Below are positions 43,459 through 52,750 of a DNA stretch of 52,750 nucleotides, in pieces; position 1 is the stretch's first letter, and every line of letters starts with the position of its first letter. The DNA is from Porticoccaceae bacterium (lineage in GTDB: Bacteria > Pseudomonadota > Gammaproteobacteria > Pseudomonadales > Porticoccaceae). The notes under the pieces were generated by a model that ran no database searches, was not told the origin of the DNA, and saw only the letters and a list, made by a program, of their open reading frames with translations. The position numbers and the translations under genes were made by a program. The DNA lies in assembly GCA_012960115.1 (NCBI GenBank), contig DUBX01000045.1, positions 140,341 to 193,090 on the forward strand, in the 5' to 3' direction.

Positions 43459-45621
43459 TCAGTCAATAATTGGGAATCCTCGATCACGCATCAATGGTTT
43501 TATATCTGCATCACGTCCGCGAAAAGCCCTATAGGCTTCGCCCGGATCAATAGCATTTCTCGGCGTAAAAAGATGCTTGACTAGACGTTCTGCGACTTCT
43601 TGATCGTAGAAGCCGTTGGGGGCTTCGGCAAAAGCTTCGGCGGCATCCGAAGTTAATACATCCGCCCACATATAGCCATAATAGCCAGATGAGTAACCTT
43701 CCCCCGAAAATACATGACCAAAATGCGGACTGCGGTGACGCATAACCAATTGCTTGGGCATGTTTAGCTCAGCCAGATTTTTGCGTTCAAATATATCTGG
43801 GTCTATACCAGATGGGTCAGTGGTATGAAACTTTAAATCCATGATCGCGCTAGCTAGATATTCGGTGGTAGCGAACCCTTGATTAAAGGTCGCGGCCGCT
43901 TTAATTTTTTTCACTAAGGCTTTTGGTATGGGCTCACCGGTTTGATGATGTACGAGATAGTTATTGATAACTTCGTCGGTCATTAACCACCTCTCTAGCA
44001 ACTGAGATTGAAACTCGGTGTAGTCGCGGACACCCCCATTTTGGCTGGGATACTCAACGCTCGAAGATAGAGAGTGAAGAGCGTGGCCAAATTCATGGAA
44101 AAAGGTGGTGGCATCATCCCAAGAAATTAAGACAGGTTGACCGGCCGGAGCCTTAACAAAATTAGAGTTATTTGAGCTGAGGACTGTTTTGTTACCCTCA
44201 AAGGTCGTGTGGCTGCGGTACGAGGTGGCCCAGGCACCAGAGCGCTTTCCTTTGCGTGCGAAAGGATCTAAATACCATAATCCAACATGTTCTCCGCTAG
44301 TTTTATCGGTTACCTCCCACACTTTCACATCTGGATGAAATACCGGAATACTATTTTCTGCTACGGCAGTGAAGGTGAAATTAAATAGCTCACTGGCAAC
44401 AAAAAACATTGCTTGATTGAGTTTATCTAATTGCAGGTACTGTTTAACTTCGTCTGAGTCCAGTTGGTAACGGTCTTTTCGGACCTTTTCAGCATAGTAG
44501 CGATAATCCCAAGGTTCTATTTTGATGCCAGTATTTTCGGTGTCGGCAATGGCTTGCATATCAGCAACTTCTTCAGATACTCGGGCAATTGCCGAAGGCC
44601 ACACGGCTTTTAACAGCGCCATGGCGCTTTCAGGGTTTTTGGCCATCCTATCTTCCAAGCGCCACTGCGCATAGTTGTCATAGCCCAGAAGTCCGACTCG
44701 TTCATGTCGCAAGTTTAAGATTTCTGCAATGACTTTATTGTTATCGTATTGGTCGCCATTGTCGCCTCGACTATAGTAGTTACTCCAGACTTTTTGGCGC
44801 AGTGACCGCTGCTCGGAAAAGGTTAAGAAAGGTGCCATCGATGATCGAGTGTTGGTAATGGCATACATGTTGGACCTGCCTAACTCTTCCGCCGCTGCAG
44901 CCGACGCTCTTATTAGCGAACTTGGTAGTCCACCAAGCTGGGATTCACTGACAAAGACAACATAGTTTTCTTCATCAACAAGTACATTATTGCCAAATTG
45001 GGTATGAAGCTCAGCTAGACGTTGATTAATTTCTGTGTAGCGCTTTTTATCTTTTGCAGAAAGGGTTGCTCCATTGCGGGCGAAACCATTGTAAGTAAGC
45101 TTTACTAGACGCTGTTGGTCCGCTCTGAGGGTGCTTGATTCTAGGTTTTCGTAAACCGCTTTTACACGGTTGAAAAGAGTCTGATTTTGGCTAATCTTTG
45201 AAAAGAAGGCGCTCATTATGGGGGCCATTTCCTGCTGAATATTTCGAAATTCAGGGGAAGATAAGTTTGATGACCATATCCCATAGTAGGTGAACACCCT
45301 GTCGAGGACTTTACCTGTGCGCTCAAGAGCGACTATCGTGTTGTCGAAACTTGGGCTAGTTGATTGATTAGCAATATTTTCTATTTCGATTAGATTTATT
45401 GCCATTGCTTGATTTAAAGCTGGCTTTAAGTCTTCTAGCGTCATTTCATCAAAGGTTGGGACACCATTGTAGGGGCCAGTCCAATCCTTTGTTAACGAGT
45501 TATCTGAATCTTGAGGGGCGCCTTCAAGATCTAGGTGAGGGTTCTCGGTACAGCCAACAAAGGACAAAATGCTGGTCAACAGTATGATTCTAGTAGTTGA
45601 TCGAATTTTAAAATTTAACAT
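43459..45621 (-). CDS. M3 family zinc metallopeptidase (Dcp-like), predicted lipoprotein
   Basis: This is a peptidyl-dipeptidase Dcp/oligopeptidase-type enzyme that would degrade short peptides in the envelope. The 720-residue precursor has a lipoprotein signal peptide (n-region with Lys/Arg, hydrophobic core 12-20, FVGC lipobox, Cys24). The M3 catalytic domain has the zinc motif HEFGH at 509-513 (ligands His509, His513, catalytic Glu510). RHRSPHFGHVFSGEGYSSGYYGYMWADV is the C-terminal substrate-loop region of this family. Cytoplasmic E. coli Dcp lacks such a signal. The gene stands alone after mnmC on the same strand. Confidence 0.93.
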   Translation of the reverse strand: MLNFKIRSTTRIILLTSILSFVGCTENPHLDLEGAPQDSDNSLTKDWTGPYNGVPTFDEMTLEDLKPALNQAMAINLIEIENIANQSTSPSFDNTIVALERTGKVLDRVFTYYGIWSSNLSSPEFRNIQQEMAPIMSAFFSKISQNQTLFNRVKAVYENLESSTLRADQQRLVKLTYNGFARNGATLSAKDKKRYTEINQRLAELHTQFGNNVLVDEENYVVFVSESQLGGLPSSLIRASAAAAEELGRSNMYAITNTRSSMAPFLTFSEQRSLRQKVWSNYYSRGDNGDQYDNNKVIAEILNLRHERVGLLGYDNYAQWRLEDRMAKNPESAMALLKAVWPSAIARVSEEVADMQAIADTENTGIKIEPWDYRYYAEKVRKDRYQLDSDEVKQYLQLDKLNQAMFFVASELFNFTFTAVAENSIPVFHPDVKVWEVTDKTSGEHVGLWYLDPFARKGKRSGAWATSYRSHTTFEGNKTVLSSNNSNFVKAPAGQPVLISWDDATTFFHEFGHALHSLSSSVEYPSQNGGVRDYTEFQSQLLERWLMTDEVINNYLVHHQTGEPIPKALVKKIKAAATFNQGFATTEYLASAIMDLKFHTTDPSGIDPDIFERKNLAELNMPKQLVMRHRSPHFGHVFSGEGYSSGYYGYMWADVLTSDAAEAFAEAPNGFYDQEVAERLVKHLFTPRNAIDPGEAYRAFRGRDADIKPLMRDRGFPIID

Positions 45622-45710
45622 GATTCCATTCTCGGCTTTTTAGTTAAGTTATCGATATACGTGCAGTAATCTACACTAGATCAGAGGGTTCTTTAAACTA
45701 CCCCAATTGG

Positions 45711-47762
45711 TTAGAGGCGTTTCTTTTTTAGATCGCGAATTAAGAATCTTGCAGGATGCATAGCTTGAATAAGATCTCTCTCCAAAGAGGGGATTTGTTG
45801 GCTTATCTGAGTGGCTAGAAGCTCAGCGGTAAAGGGGGCATAGCTAAGTCCTCGAGATCCCATCCCGCAGTTAATATATAAGTTAGGTAAGTAATCACCC
45901 ATCATCATTGAATCTGCACGTGCATCGCGGCGCAAAAACCCAAAGCTTTCAAGCATTGATGAAAAGTTAGGCACTGGCCCAACGATAGGTAAGTAATCTT
46001 TAGTGGTGCAGCGAAAATTTGCTCTACCATCCATATTAGTAGCATCAAGGTTTTCTAAGGCATCACCAAGACCTGAGTCTGTGTGCCTCATTTGCGCTAT
46101 ATTCATCTCATGATCTTGAACACGTAACTCAGTTGAAAAAAGACCTTTGTTATAAGTCGCCCCACAACTGTGATAGTTATCATGAGCGGGAGTGATATAG
46201 CCATCACCACAGATTATGGTTTTTAGTGACTTGGTTCTAGTCCTCGCAGGCAACTTACTAATTTGGCCTCTTAGTTGAGTAACGGGTAAGAAATTAGTTT
46301 GCTCAAACTTTTCGCAGCCATATGCAGTCGCAACCACGAGGATATCAGTGCTATGAACTAGCTTTCCTGAAGTACCAAAAAGATGCCATCGATTGTCTGA
46401 TTGTTGGTGATTGAAATGATCAATATTCGTATGTATCAAAGGTATTCCATGCTCTTCCAGCAGTTGCTGACAAATTATTGACGGTGGCAACCAGCCTAGT
46501 AGAGGGAAAAATAGACCTATTGAAGACTCTAGCGAAATGCCACTGCGATCGCAGAGTTCGTTATTTTCTAAAAGTTGAACAAAATCTTCACAACCGGAAA
46601 AGCGCTGACTAATCTGGATAAAATCTTCAGCAATTTTGGGGTTTCCAGGCAAAGAGATAACCCCGCACTGATTTCCCAAGCCGTCCTTCCAAAACGGTGC
46701 ATAGTAGCGGCTGGCAAACAGTAAAGCCCGAAGATTAATGCGTGGTAGTACATCATCTCGCGGTGACAGCTTTGGATAGACAATAGCCTGACTATTACCC
46801 GATCCCTCCTGGCCGGCTCTAGGATGCCGGTCTATTACTTTAACTTTGAAACCTCGTTTAGCTAAAGCCACAGCGGTGGTGCAACCAGCAATACCAGCGC
46901 CAATAATGGTGACCTCCTGATCTCTGGTTGCAATTGGGCGCACGGTCTTATCTAGATGCCATTGGGTTGAACCGGATGAATTATCAGGCTCAAGCTGCTG
47001 ATATTTTCTACCGGAAAATAACGCTTTTAATCGTAATTTTTGTGAACCATTACTATCAGTTGGCTGAATTAAAAATCCAGCTGACTGTAGGTTTTTAGAG
47101 ACGGTTAAGATTGTTTTTTGATCAATATTAGCCGTCAGTGCGATGGTGGTTTGATCAGATAGCGAAGCGATAGTTGCCAGTAACTCAGGACTCCACATGG
47201 CAGGATTATTTATCGGTGCGAAGCCATCGAGTAGCCATACGTCTACTGGGCGCCTGTTGTAATGGGCTTTCTCTTGGTTAGAGCTTTGGCTAATTGAGCT
47301 AAACATTTCATTAGCATCACCAAACATAAGGTGAAGCCTTACCCTACCTTGAAATAATCCGATGCTATGAATACCCGCCACTGGTACTGGGTAATGTTTA
47401 ATGAACTCGTCCGACAAAATACTCAAATGGGGACGTTGAGATAATATTTTTAATAGTTCAGCTTTATTGATAGGAAACAGTTCAGCAGAAAAAAACTCGA
47501 GCACACTACTTTTGGGAGCGATATTTAGCCATAAATCAGAGCACGAAAGGAAATTGAGGCCTGCGCCAAAGCCAGTTTCAGCAATGGTGAATGAGGTGCA
47601 ATGTTTGCTTAGGCCCTGCCAGCGTCGTTTCAAATCACCAAGTTGTACAAATTCAGACTCATATTGCTCTGTTTCTTTAGAAGGAGAAATATAAAATTCA
47701 TCAAAAAGAGTAGAGTAGGGAGCCCCTTTTCGCCACTGGATGTCGGCGGCGATAATGGCCAC
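45711..47762 (-). CDS. mnmC: Bifunctional tRNA mnm5s2U biosynthesis protein MnmC
   Basis: MnmC completes 5-methylaminomethyl-2-thiouridine at tRNA wobble U34. Its FAD domain removes the carboxymethyl group and its SAM domain methylates the product. The 683-residue protein has the N-terminal methyltransferase (about 1-240, IAETGFGAGLNFL, VWLLDGFAPINNPAMWS) and a C-terminal DAO-type oxidoreductase starting at IIGAGIAGCTTAVALAKRGF near 286. The start is GTG at 47762, overlapping the fldB stop by one base. Both activities look intact. Confidence 0.95.
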   Translation of the reverse strand: MAIIAADIQWRKGAPYSTLFDEFYISPSKETEQYESEFVQLGDLKRRWQGLSKHCTSFTIAETGFGAGLNFLSCSDLWLNIAPKSSVLEFFSAELFPINKAELLKILSQRPHLSILSDEFIKHYPVPVAGIHSIGLFQGRVRLHLMFGDANEMFSSISQSSNQEKAHYNRRPVDVWLLDGFAPINNPAMWSPELLATIASLSDQTTIALTANIDQKTILTVSKNLQSAGFLIQPTDSNGSQKLRLKALFSGRKYQQLEPDNSSGSTQWHLDKTVRPIATRDQEVTIIGAGIAGCTTAVALAKRGFKVKVIDRHPRAGQEGSGNSQAIVYPKLSPRDDVLPRINLRALLFASRYYAPFWKDGLGNQCGVISLPGNPKIAEDFIQISQRFSGCEDFVQLLENNELCDRSGISLESSIGLFFPLLGWLPPSIICQQLLEEHGIPLIHTNIDHFNHQQSDNRWHLFGTSGKLVHSTDILVVATAYGCEKFEQTNFLPVTQLRGQISKLPARTRTKSLKTIICGDGYITPAHDNYHSCGATYNKGLFSTELRVQDHEMNIAQMRHTDSGLGDALENLDATNMDGRANFRCTTKDYLPIVGPVPNFSSMLESFGFLRRDARADSMMMGDYLPNLYINCGMGSRGLSYAPFTAELLATQISQQIPSLERDLIQAMHPARFLIRDLKKKRL

Positions 47763-48295
47763 TATTTGAGACCAAATTCATGCATGACTTGTTGGCTCCA
47801 TTGGCTTATATAGTCATCACTTAGTTCTAGCTGGTTCTCGTCGTCTAGAGGTAGGCCAACGAAATGTTTTTCGTCCGCTGTGAGGGCTTTTGATTCCTCA
47901 AAACTGAATCCCTCATTGGGCCATATCCCCACGGTACGAGCACCTTGGGCAATGACTTTCGCCCACAAAAAACCCATCGCATCTTGGAACCATTTTGGAT
48001 AACCTATCTGATCACCAAGCCCATAAAGCGCGACAGTTATGCCGCTGAGGTCAATTTCGTCAAGATCATCCCAGATTTCTTCCCAGTCTTCTTGCAGTTC
48101 ACCAAAATCCCAAGTGGGAATGCCGAGAATTAAATATGAGTACTCGCTCATGCGCCGGATTGAGTCTAGAGAAATATCATGAATGCTAACGACTTCTGAA
48201 CCATAGCTTTCATTTATGGCATCGCGAATCTTTTCGCCAGCCATTTCGGTATAGCATGTTGTGCTACCGTAAAATAAACCAATTTTTATTGTCAT
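47762..48295 (-). CDS. fldB: Flavodoxin (FldB type)
   Basis: This is a long-chain flavodoxin, a one-electron FMN carrier in the cytoplasm. The 177-residue protein has the phosphate-binding loop FYGSTTCYTEMAG (residues 8-20) and the FMN-flanking ILGIPTWDFGELQEDWEE and LYGLGDQIGYPKWF motifs. These resemble E. coli FldB more than FldA, judged by recall of those sequences. It is coupled to mnmC by a one-base overlap; I know of no direct functional link between them. Confidence 0.9.
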   Translation of the reverse strand: MTIKIGLFYGSTTCYTEMAGEKIRDAINESYGSEVVSIHDISLDSIRRMSEYSYLILGIPTWDFGELQEDWEEIWDDLDEIDLSGITVALYGLGDQIGYPKWFQDAMGFLWAKVIAQGARTVGIWPNEGFSFEESKALTADEKHFVGLPLDDENQLELSDDYISQWSQQVMHEFGLK

Positions 48296-48422
48296 CTGTC
48301 GTCTGTCTCACGATATAAAGCTATAGGGTTTTGGTTCATAGGCTTACTTTTGAATGGTGTAGTACCCAGTCTATGATACTAGGTGTTTGAAGATTAGAAA
48401 AATGATTAAATTAGATCGCTAT

Positions 48423-48887
48423 TTATTGGCTGCCATCAAATCCAAGTTGTCGCCAAGCTTCATAGGTCACAATGGCCACAGTGTTGGATAAATTTAGACT
48501 TCGACTCGAAGAGTACATCGGTAAACGTAGTACATTATTTAACCCTACCGAATTTCGGATATCATCGGGAATCCCTCTGGTCTCCGGGCCAAATAGCAGA
48601 GTATCATTTGGTTGGTAAGCTACTGACGAATAGCTCACAGTGCCTTTGGTACTTAAGGCGTAAATATTTTTTGGGTTTACAGTGGTTAGATATGATGGCC
48701 AGTCAGAATGAATTTGAAGGGTTTGAAATTCGCGATAATCTAGGCCCGCTCGTCGAAGACGTTTGTCATCTAACACAAATCCCAAGGGCTCGATTAGATG
48801 CAGGCGAAATCCAGTATTAGCGCAGAGACGAATAATATTGCCCGTATTAGGCGGAATTTCAGGTTGATAAAGGACGATATCAAGCAT
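48423..48887 (-). CDS. trmL: tRNA (cytidine/uridine(34)-2'-O)-methyltransferase TrmL
   Basis: TrmL methylates the wobble-base ribose of tRNA-Leu isoacceptors. The 154-residue SPOUT protein is a minimal catalytic domain. It begins [26 protein letters not shown] and has [11 protein letters not shown] plus the knot motif [16 protein letters not shown]. Its length matches E. coli TrmL (157). It lies between gcvR-like and fldB genes on the reverse strand, with gaps of about 100 and 127 bases, so it may be transcribed separately. Confidence 0.95.
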   Translation of the reverse strand: MLDIVLYQPEIPPNTGNIIRLCANTGFRLHLIEPLGFVLDDKRLRRAGLDYREFQTLQIHSDWPSYLTTVNPKNIYALSTKGTVSYSSVAYQPNDTLLFGPETRGIPDDIRNSVGLNNVLRLPMYSSSRSLNLSNTVAIVTYEAWRQLGFDGSQ

Positions 48888-48987
48888 AGCGGCTCTTTTG
48901 AACGTATTATTGCAGTGGCCTGCAATTTTACATTAATTAGCGCGCGCAGTGACGTTATTAAGCCTATTGACGATGGCGGCTTTATGG

Positions 48988-49491
48988 TCACACAATTTCG
49001 ACCATCAGGTCGTCCGACAATCCCTCCAGTAAGCCCATCAAATATCTCTCAGATATATTTTTTGGTAATTGCACGCTAGCCCGAGCCTTAAACATCACAC
49101 CGGCTGACATGGGAGCGCTTTCGCAAAAGGTCTCAAGAGATTCCAGATTAATACCTTTTGTGGCTAGTAATGTGGATATTTCACCGATAATGCCGGGCCG
49201 GTCGTTGGCTATAATTTCAATCCAAACATCTTTTTTATAGGGCAAAGACAATGCATTGGTCTGGTCGACGGTAATCTTTATGCCCTGTATGTCCAGCGCT
49301 ACCAAAGCAGCCTGTAGGGGCTGACATCGACTTTCTGTAACCTCGACGAGAAGTATCCCTGCAAATTTACCCGCTAGGCGATTCATTTTTCCCTCTACCC
49401 AACTGCCTTTATGGGACAGTATGATTTTGGCGATTTGCTCAACGATGCCTGGCTGATCTTCCGCTAAGACGGTTAATACTAAGTGTCGCAT
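48988..49491 (-). CDS. GcvR-like protein with two ACT domains
   Basis: The 167-residue protein has two ACT domains (about 1-75 and 88-165; HLVLTVLAEDQPGIVEQIA and DVWIEIIANDRPGIIGEISTLL). This is the layout of GcvR, which in E. coli binds GcvA and glycine to repress the glycine cleavage genes. No gcv genes or gcvA are in the window, so the partner is unknown. No DNA-binding domain is present. Related GcvR paralogues in pseudomonads precede bcp; that gene is not here. Confidence 0.87.
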   Translation of the reverse strand: MRHLVLTVLAEDQPGIVEQIAKIILSHKGSWVEGKMNRLAGKFAGILLVEVTESRCQPLQAALVALDIQGIKITVDQTNALSLPYKKDVWIEIIANDRPGIIGEISTLLATKGINLESLETFCESAPMSAGVMFKARASVQLPKNISERYLMGLLEGLSDDLMVEIV

Positions 49492-49608
49492 GAGAGCGTT
49501 CCTATCCCTAATGACGTTGTTTATTATGGCACTAGATTAACCGGCGCTGTTATAGTGAACATAGTAGAGTTAAAAACAGGAATAAAATATTTTAAAGGAG
49601 TAATTTTC

Positions 49609-50427
49609 ATGAAATTAATAGTAGAGGGTTTAGTAATAAATAATTTTAAACGCTTGCAGCAAATGTGCAGGCTCTGTTCAAAGGCCATATTGCTGGTGTT
49701 TATGCTAGTGGGTTCCATGGCTGCCTATGGAGAGCGAGATTCATCTCGAGACCAGTTTCGTCACCCTGTCGAGACTTTGAGTTTCTTTGGTATTACGCCA
49801 GAGATGAACGTGGTTGAAATTTCACCGGGTGGTGGTTGGTATACCGAAATTTTGGCCGAATATTTAACTGGCCCTCTTTTTGCGGCTCACTATGATCCCA
49901 ATGCAGAACGGGCTTATTATCGCAATTCTCAAGGTAAATTTGCCACTAAGATGGCATCTGATCCGGCGCTTTACGGGAATGTTAAAATGCACATTTTTGA
50001 TGCAACCAACGAGATTTTGAACACAGAGGATAGCAGTGCGGATGCGGTGGTTACTTTTAGAAATGTCCATAATTGGTTAGGTACATCTAGTGAGTCTAAA
50101 GCGTTCGCTCTCTTTTTCAAAACATTAAAACCTGGCGGCATTTTAGGGGTTGTAGAGCATCGTGCCCCCGTGGGTACTGATAGAAAGACGATGAAAGAAA
50201 GCGGCTATATGACGCAAGACTATGTTATTGAATTAGGCCGTCGAGCAGGGTTTATATTTGAACAGTCCTCTGAAGTTAATGCCAATCCCAAGGATACAGC
50301 TGATCATTTGGAAGGTGTCTGGACTCTGCCGCCTAGTCTTGTATTGGGAAAACAAGATCGTGAAAAGTATGTGACGATTGGTGAGAGTGACCGTATGACC
50401 CTGAGATTTAGGAAGCCCAAAGAGTGA
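49609..50427 (+). CDS. Class I SAM-dependent methyltransferase with predicted signal peptide
   Basis: The 272-residue protein has an N-terminal basic region, a hydrophobic core (about 25-38, AILLVFMLVGSMAA) and a plausible cleavage site after AYG (about 41). A Rossmann methyltransferase domain follows, with motif I VVEISPGGGWYTEIL (70-82), an acidic D in the motif II region and FRNVHNWLG near motif IV. This fits the COG4798-type 'predicted methyltransferase' family, whose substrate is unknown. The ATG at 49609 has AAAGGAG 8 bases upstream; the frame is open back to 49483 without support. Its TGA overlaps the yheU GTG. Confidence 0.85.
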   Translation: MKLIVEGLVINNFKRLQQMCRLCSKAILLVFMLVGSMAAYGERDSSRDQFRHPVETLSFFGITPEMNVVEISPGGGWYTEILAEYLTGPLFAAHYDPNAERAYYRNSQGKFATKMASDPALYGNVKMHIFDATNEILNTEDSSADAVVTFRNVHNWLGTSSESKAFALFFKTLKPGGILGVVEHRAPVGTDRKTMKESGYMTQDYVIELGRRAGFIFEQSSEVNANPKDTADHLEGVWTLPPSLVLGKQDREKYVTIGESDRMTLRFRKPKE

Positions 50428-50684
50428 TTGAAATACCTCCTGAACGCCTGCCAGAGGGCACTCTTGTCGCTGTGATTGAGGAGTACATCCTTCGAGAGGG
50501 AACCGATTATGGTAATCAGGAAGTTAGCCTTGAAAATAAAATTAGTCAGGTCCGTCGTCAGTTAAATGGCGGCGATATTGTGATTACGTTTGATCCTGTC
50601 ACGGAAAATTGCACTCTGTTAACTCGACGCCAACTTAATCGTTATCAGCAAGAGCACCTGGCCACTAGCGAGGACAAGAGCTAG
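50424..50684 (+). CDS. yheU: YheU family (UPF0270) protein
   Basis: The 86-residue protein matches the YheU/UPF0270 family of unknown function. The diagnostic segment is the central LREGTDYG followed by EVSLENKISQVRRQLNGGDIVITFD. The GTG start overlaps the TGA of the methyltransferase (GTGA), and its TAG shares a base with the tilS GTG. Tight coupling on both sides suggests a single transcript. E. coli YheU is about 72 residues; the extra residues here are at the C-terminus. Confidence 0.92.
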   Translation: MIEIPPERLPEGTLVAVIEEYILREGTDYGNQEVSLENKISQVRRQLNGGDIVITFDPVTENCTLLTRRQLNRYQQEHLATSEDKS

Positions 50685-52036
50685 TGGCAAAGACAAAGTT
50701 GTTACAGTCTGAGCTAGTCTTGGGCCCGATAATGAATGCGCTCGAACAGGCTCCACAGATTTTGGTGGGATTCAGTGGCGGGTTAGACTCAACGGTGTTG
50801 TTAGCGCTTCTGGCGGAAGTTATTCCGGTTGAACGTCTTTGTGCGGTTCATGTTAATCATGGCTTGTCACCTAATGCGAATAGTTGGCAGGCCCATGTCG
50901 AAGATTTTTGTGGTAGTCGTAATATTGCCTGTCATAGCGAGACGGTAGAGGTTGTTGCCAGTGGGAAAGGTCTAGAGGCTGCTGCTCGTCAAAGTCGATA
51001 CCGGATTTTTGAGAATGTATTAGACCAAGATGGTATTTTACTTCTTGGGCACCATAGCGATGATCAGGTTGAAACGCTATTGTATCGGCTCATGCGAGGT
51101 TCTGGCGCCAAAGGTATGTCAGGCATGCCTGTTTCTCGGAGAGTTGGACCGGGACGTCTAATTAGGCCTTTATTGAATTGGCCTAAATCTGCACTAATAA
51201 CGTATGCTCATAATAAAAACCTTAAATGGGTTGAAGACGAGAGTAATGGCGTCGACGCTTTTGAGCGCAACTATTTACGTAATCAACTGATTCCAGTGCT
51301 CGCTCATCAATGGCCAGATTATCGACAGCGTCTTCGCGCAGTGGCAGAGTTAAGTCGTGAAAGTCACGAGTTGGCAGAGGCTACTGCCATTGAAACTATC
51401 GCAATATTGCAGCCTGCAGAGGAAAGAGCGGGTTGGTCTTTGTCTGTTGCTTTATTTGCTAATCTTACTCCGCTTAAGCAGAAGAATATTTTACGTTATT
51501 GGCCCGAGATTAAGGGGCTAGATTCTCCCGGGACCAAAGTTATCAATGAGGTGCTGACAGCATTGATTGATGCTCGGAAAGACAGTTCGCCTAAGGTGTC
51601 AACAGGCGATGGCCAATACTGCCGGTTTCGAGATCGGCTATACCTACTCAAGGTGTCGAAGGAATTCGATGCTTCTATCAATCAACAAGAAGATTTAATT
51701 TGGAACACTGATAATCCGATTAGTCTGTCAGATGGCAGTCACTTAACGGTCGAACAGACTGTTGGTGATGGTCTCCGGGCAGAGTTAGCGGCAGCCCTTA
51801 GTGTGACCACCAGAAAAGGTGGAGAGCGCTGCAAGCCGGCGGGCAGAGGACACTCCAATAGTCTTAAAAAACTCCTCCAGGAATTCAATGTAGAGCCCTG
51901 GTGGCGCGATCGAGCGCCGTTATTCTTCATTGATCAGCAGCTTGTTGCTGTCGCTGATTTTTGGGTTTGCGATGGATGGCAGGCGCAGCCCGGGGAGAAG
52001 AGTATTAAAATCCATTGGCATACCAACTCTTTGTAG
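50684..52036 (+). CDS. tilS: tRNA(Ile)-lysidine synthase
   Basis: TilS ligates lysine to C34 of the CAU-anticodon tRNA-Ile, changing its codon from AUG to AUA; it is essential. The 450-residue protein has the N-type ATP pyrophosphatase PP-loop SGGLDS at 31-36, then HVNHGLSPNANSWQ and the GHHSDDQVETLLYRLMRGSGAKG block. A helical middle domain and the TilS C-terminal domain (RKGGERCKPAGRGHSNSLKKLLQE) complete it. The start is GTG at 50684, overlapping the yheU stop. It lies before pyrG, as in pseudomonads. Confidence 0.97.
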   Translation: MAKTKLLQSELVLGPIMNALEQAPQILVGFSGGLDSTVLLALLAEVIPVERLCAVHVNHGLSPNANSWQAHVEDFCGSRNIACHSETVEVVASGKGLEAAARQSRYRIFENVLDQDGILLLGHHSDDQVETLLYRLMRGSGAKGMSGMPVSRRVGPGRLIRPLLNWPKSALITYAHNKNLKWVEDESNGVDAFERNYLRNQLIPVLAHQWPDYRQRLRAVAELSRESHELAEATAIETIAILQPAEERAGWSLSVALFANLTPLKQKNILRYWPEIKGLDSPGTKVINEVLTALIDARKDSSPKVSTGDGQYCRFRDRLYLLKVSKEFDASINQQEDLIWNTDNPISLSDGSHLTVEQTVGDGLRAELAAALSVTTRKGGERCKPAGRGHSNSLKKLLQEFNVEPWWRDRAPLFFIDQQLVAVADFWVCDGWQAQPGEKSIKIHWHTNSL

Positions 52037-52136
52037 AATACCAATTGCCTTTCTGTTAATCTATTACACCATCTTAACTGGGATGGGCATCGGCCAAATT
52101 CTTGGCCAATCGAACCCGTAAGATATCTTTTTCTAG

Positions 52137-52750
<614 letters not shown>

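Overview
The window is a dense, continuous piece of a gammaproteobacterial chromosome. By eye the G+C is in the mid-40s percent. The proteins and gene clusters resemble those of pseudomonads and marine Cellvibrionales-type gammaproteobacteria, but the genus cannot be fixed from sequence alone. I see no rRNA, tRNA, insertion sequence, prophage, CRISPR array or toxin-antitoxin module, and codon use looks even throughout. Nearly every gene is a recognisable housekeeping gene, so I found no convincing new multi-gene system. The more interesting signals are in leaders, promoters, one missed microprotein and one predicted exported methyltransferase.

Layout. (1) 1-8900: two tandem terminator hairpins, then rimP-nusA-infB-rbfA-truB-rpsO-pnp, the transcription/translation/RNA-decay operon, with an RNase III-like stem before pnp. 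(2) 8945-20767: recN (reverse), then the heat-shock genes grpE-dnaK-dnaJ behind near-consensus sigma-32 promoters, dapB, carA-carB behind a promoter-leader-terminator element, and greA. (3) 20776-22872: argD-argF (reverse), with a promoter-proximal terminator hairpin before argD. (4) 23153-25565: grxD, two divergent Nudix hydrolases, a gamma-carbonic-anhydrase-like protein and a DUF1289 protein. (5) 25562-31494: corB-like and ypjD (reverse), ffh, and the rpsP-rimM-trmD-rplS operon ending in a strong terminator. (6) 31712-39038: rnr; then the reverse operon lptM-lysA-dapF-DUF484; cyaY divergent from it; argH (reverse). (7) 39242-43401: hemC-hemD-hemX-hemY. (8) 43459-49491, all reverse: a lipoprotein M3 peptidase, mnmC, fldB, trmL and a gcvR-like gene. 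(9) 49609-end: exported methyltransferase, yheU, tilS and the 5' part of pyrG, which runs off the window.

How it works together. Carbamoyl phosphate made by CarAB feeds both pyrimidines and ArgF. ArgD, ArgF and ArgH supply arginine. DapB, DapF and LysA give diaminopimelate and lysine. HemC and HemD lead to tetrapyrroles. A large share of the window serves ribosome and tRNA maturation (RimP, RbfA, RimM, TruB, TrmD, TrmL, MnmC, TilS, RNase R, PNPase).

Several starts were moved from the longest open frame to an internal ATG with a better Shine-Dalgarno or family fit (rimP, rpsO, grpE, dnaK, ffh, rimM, rplS, dapF, cyaY, argH, hemD, ypjD, both Nudix/methyltransferase cases as stated). No stretch over 300 bases lacks a gene; the longest gap (15616-15900) holds the carA leader. 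All statements rest on reading the sequence; no alignment, folding or database search was run.
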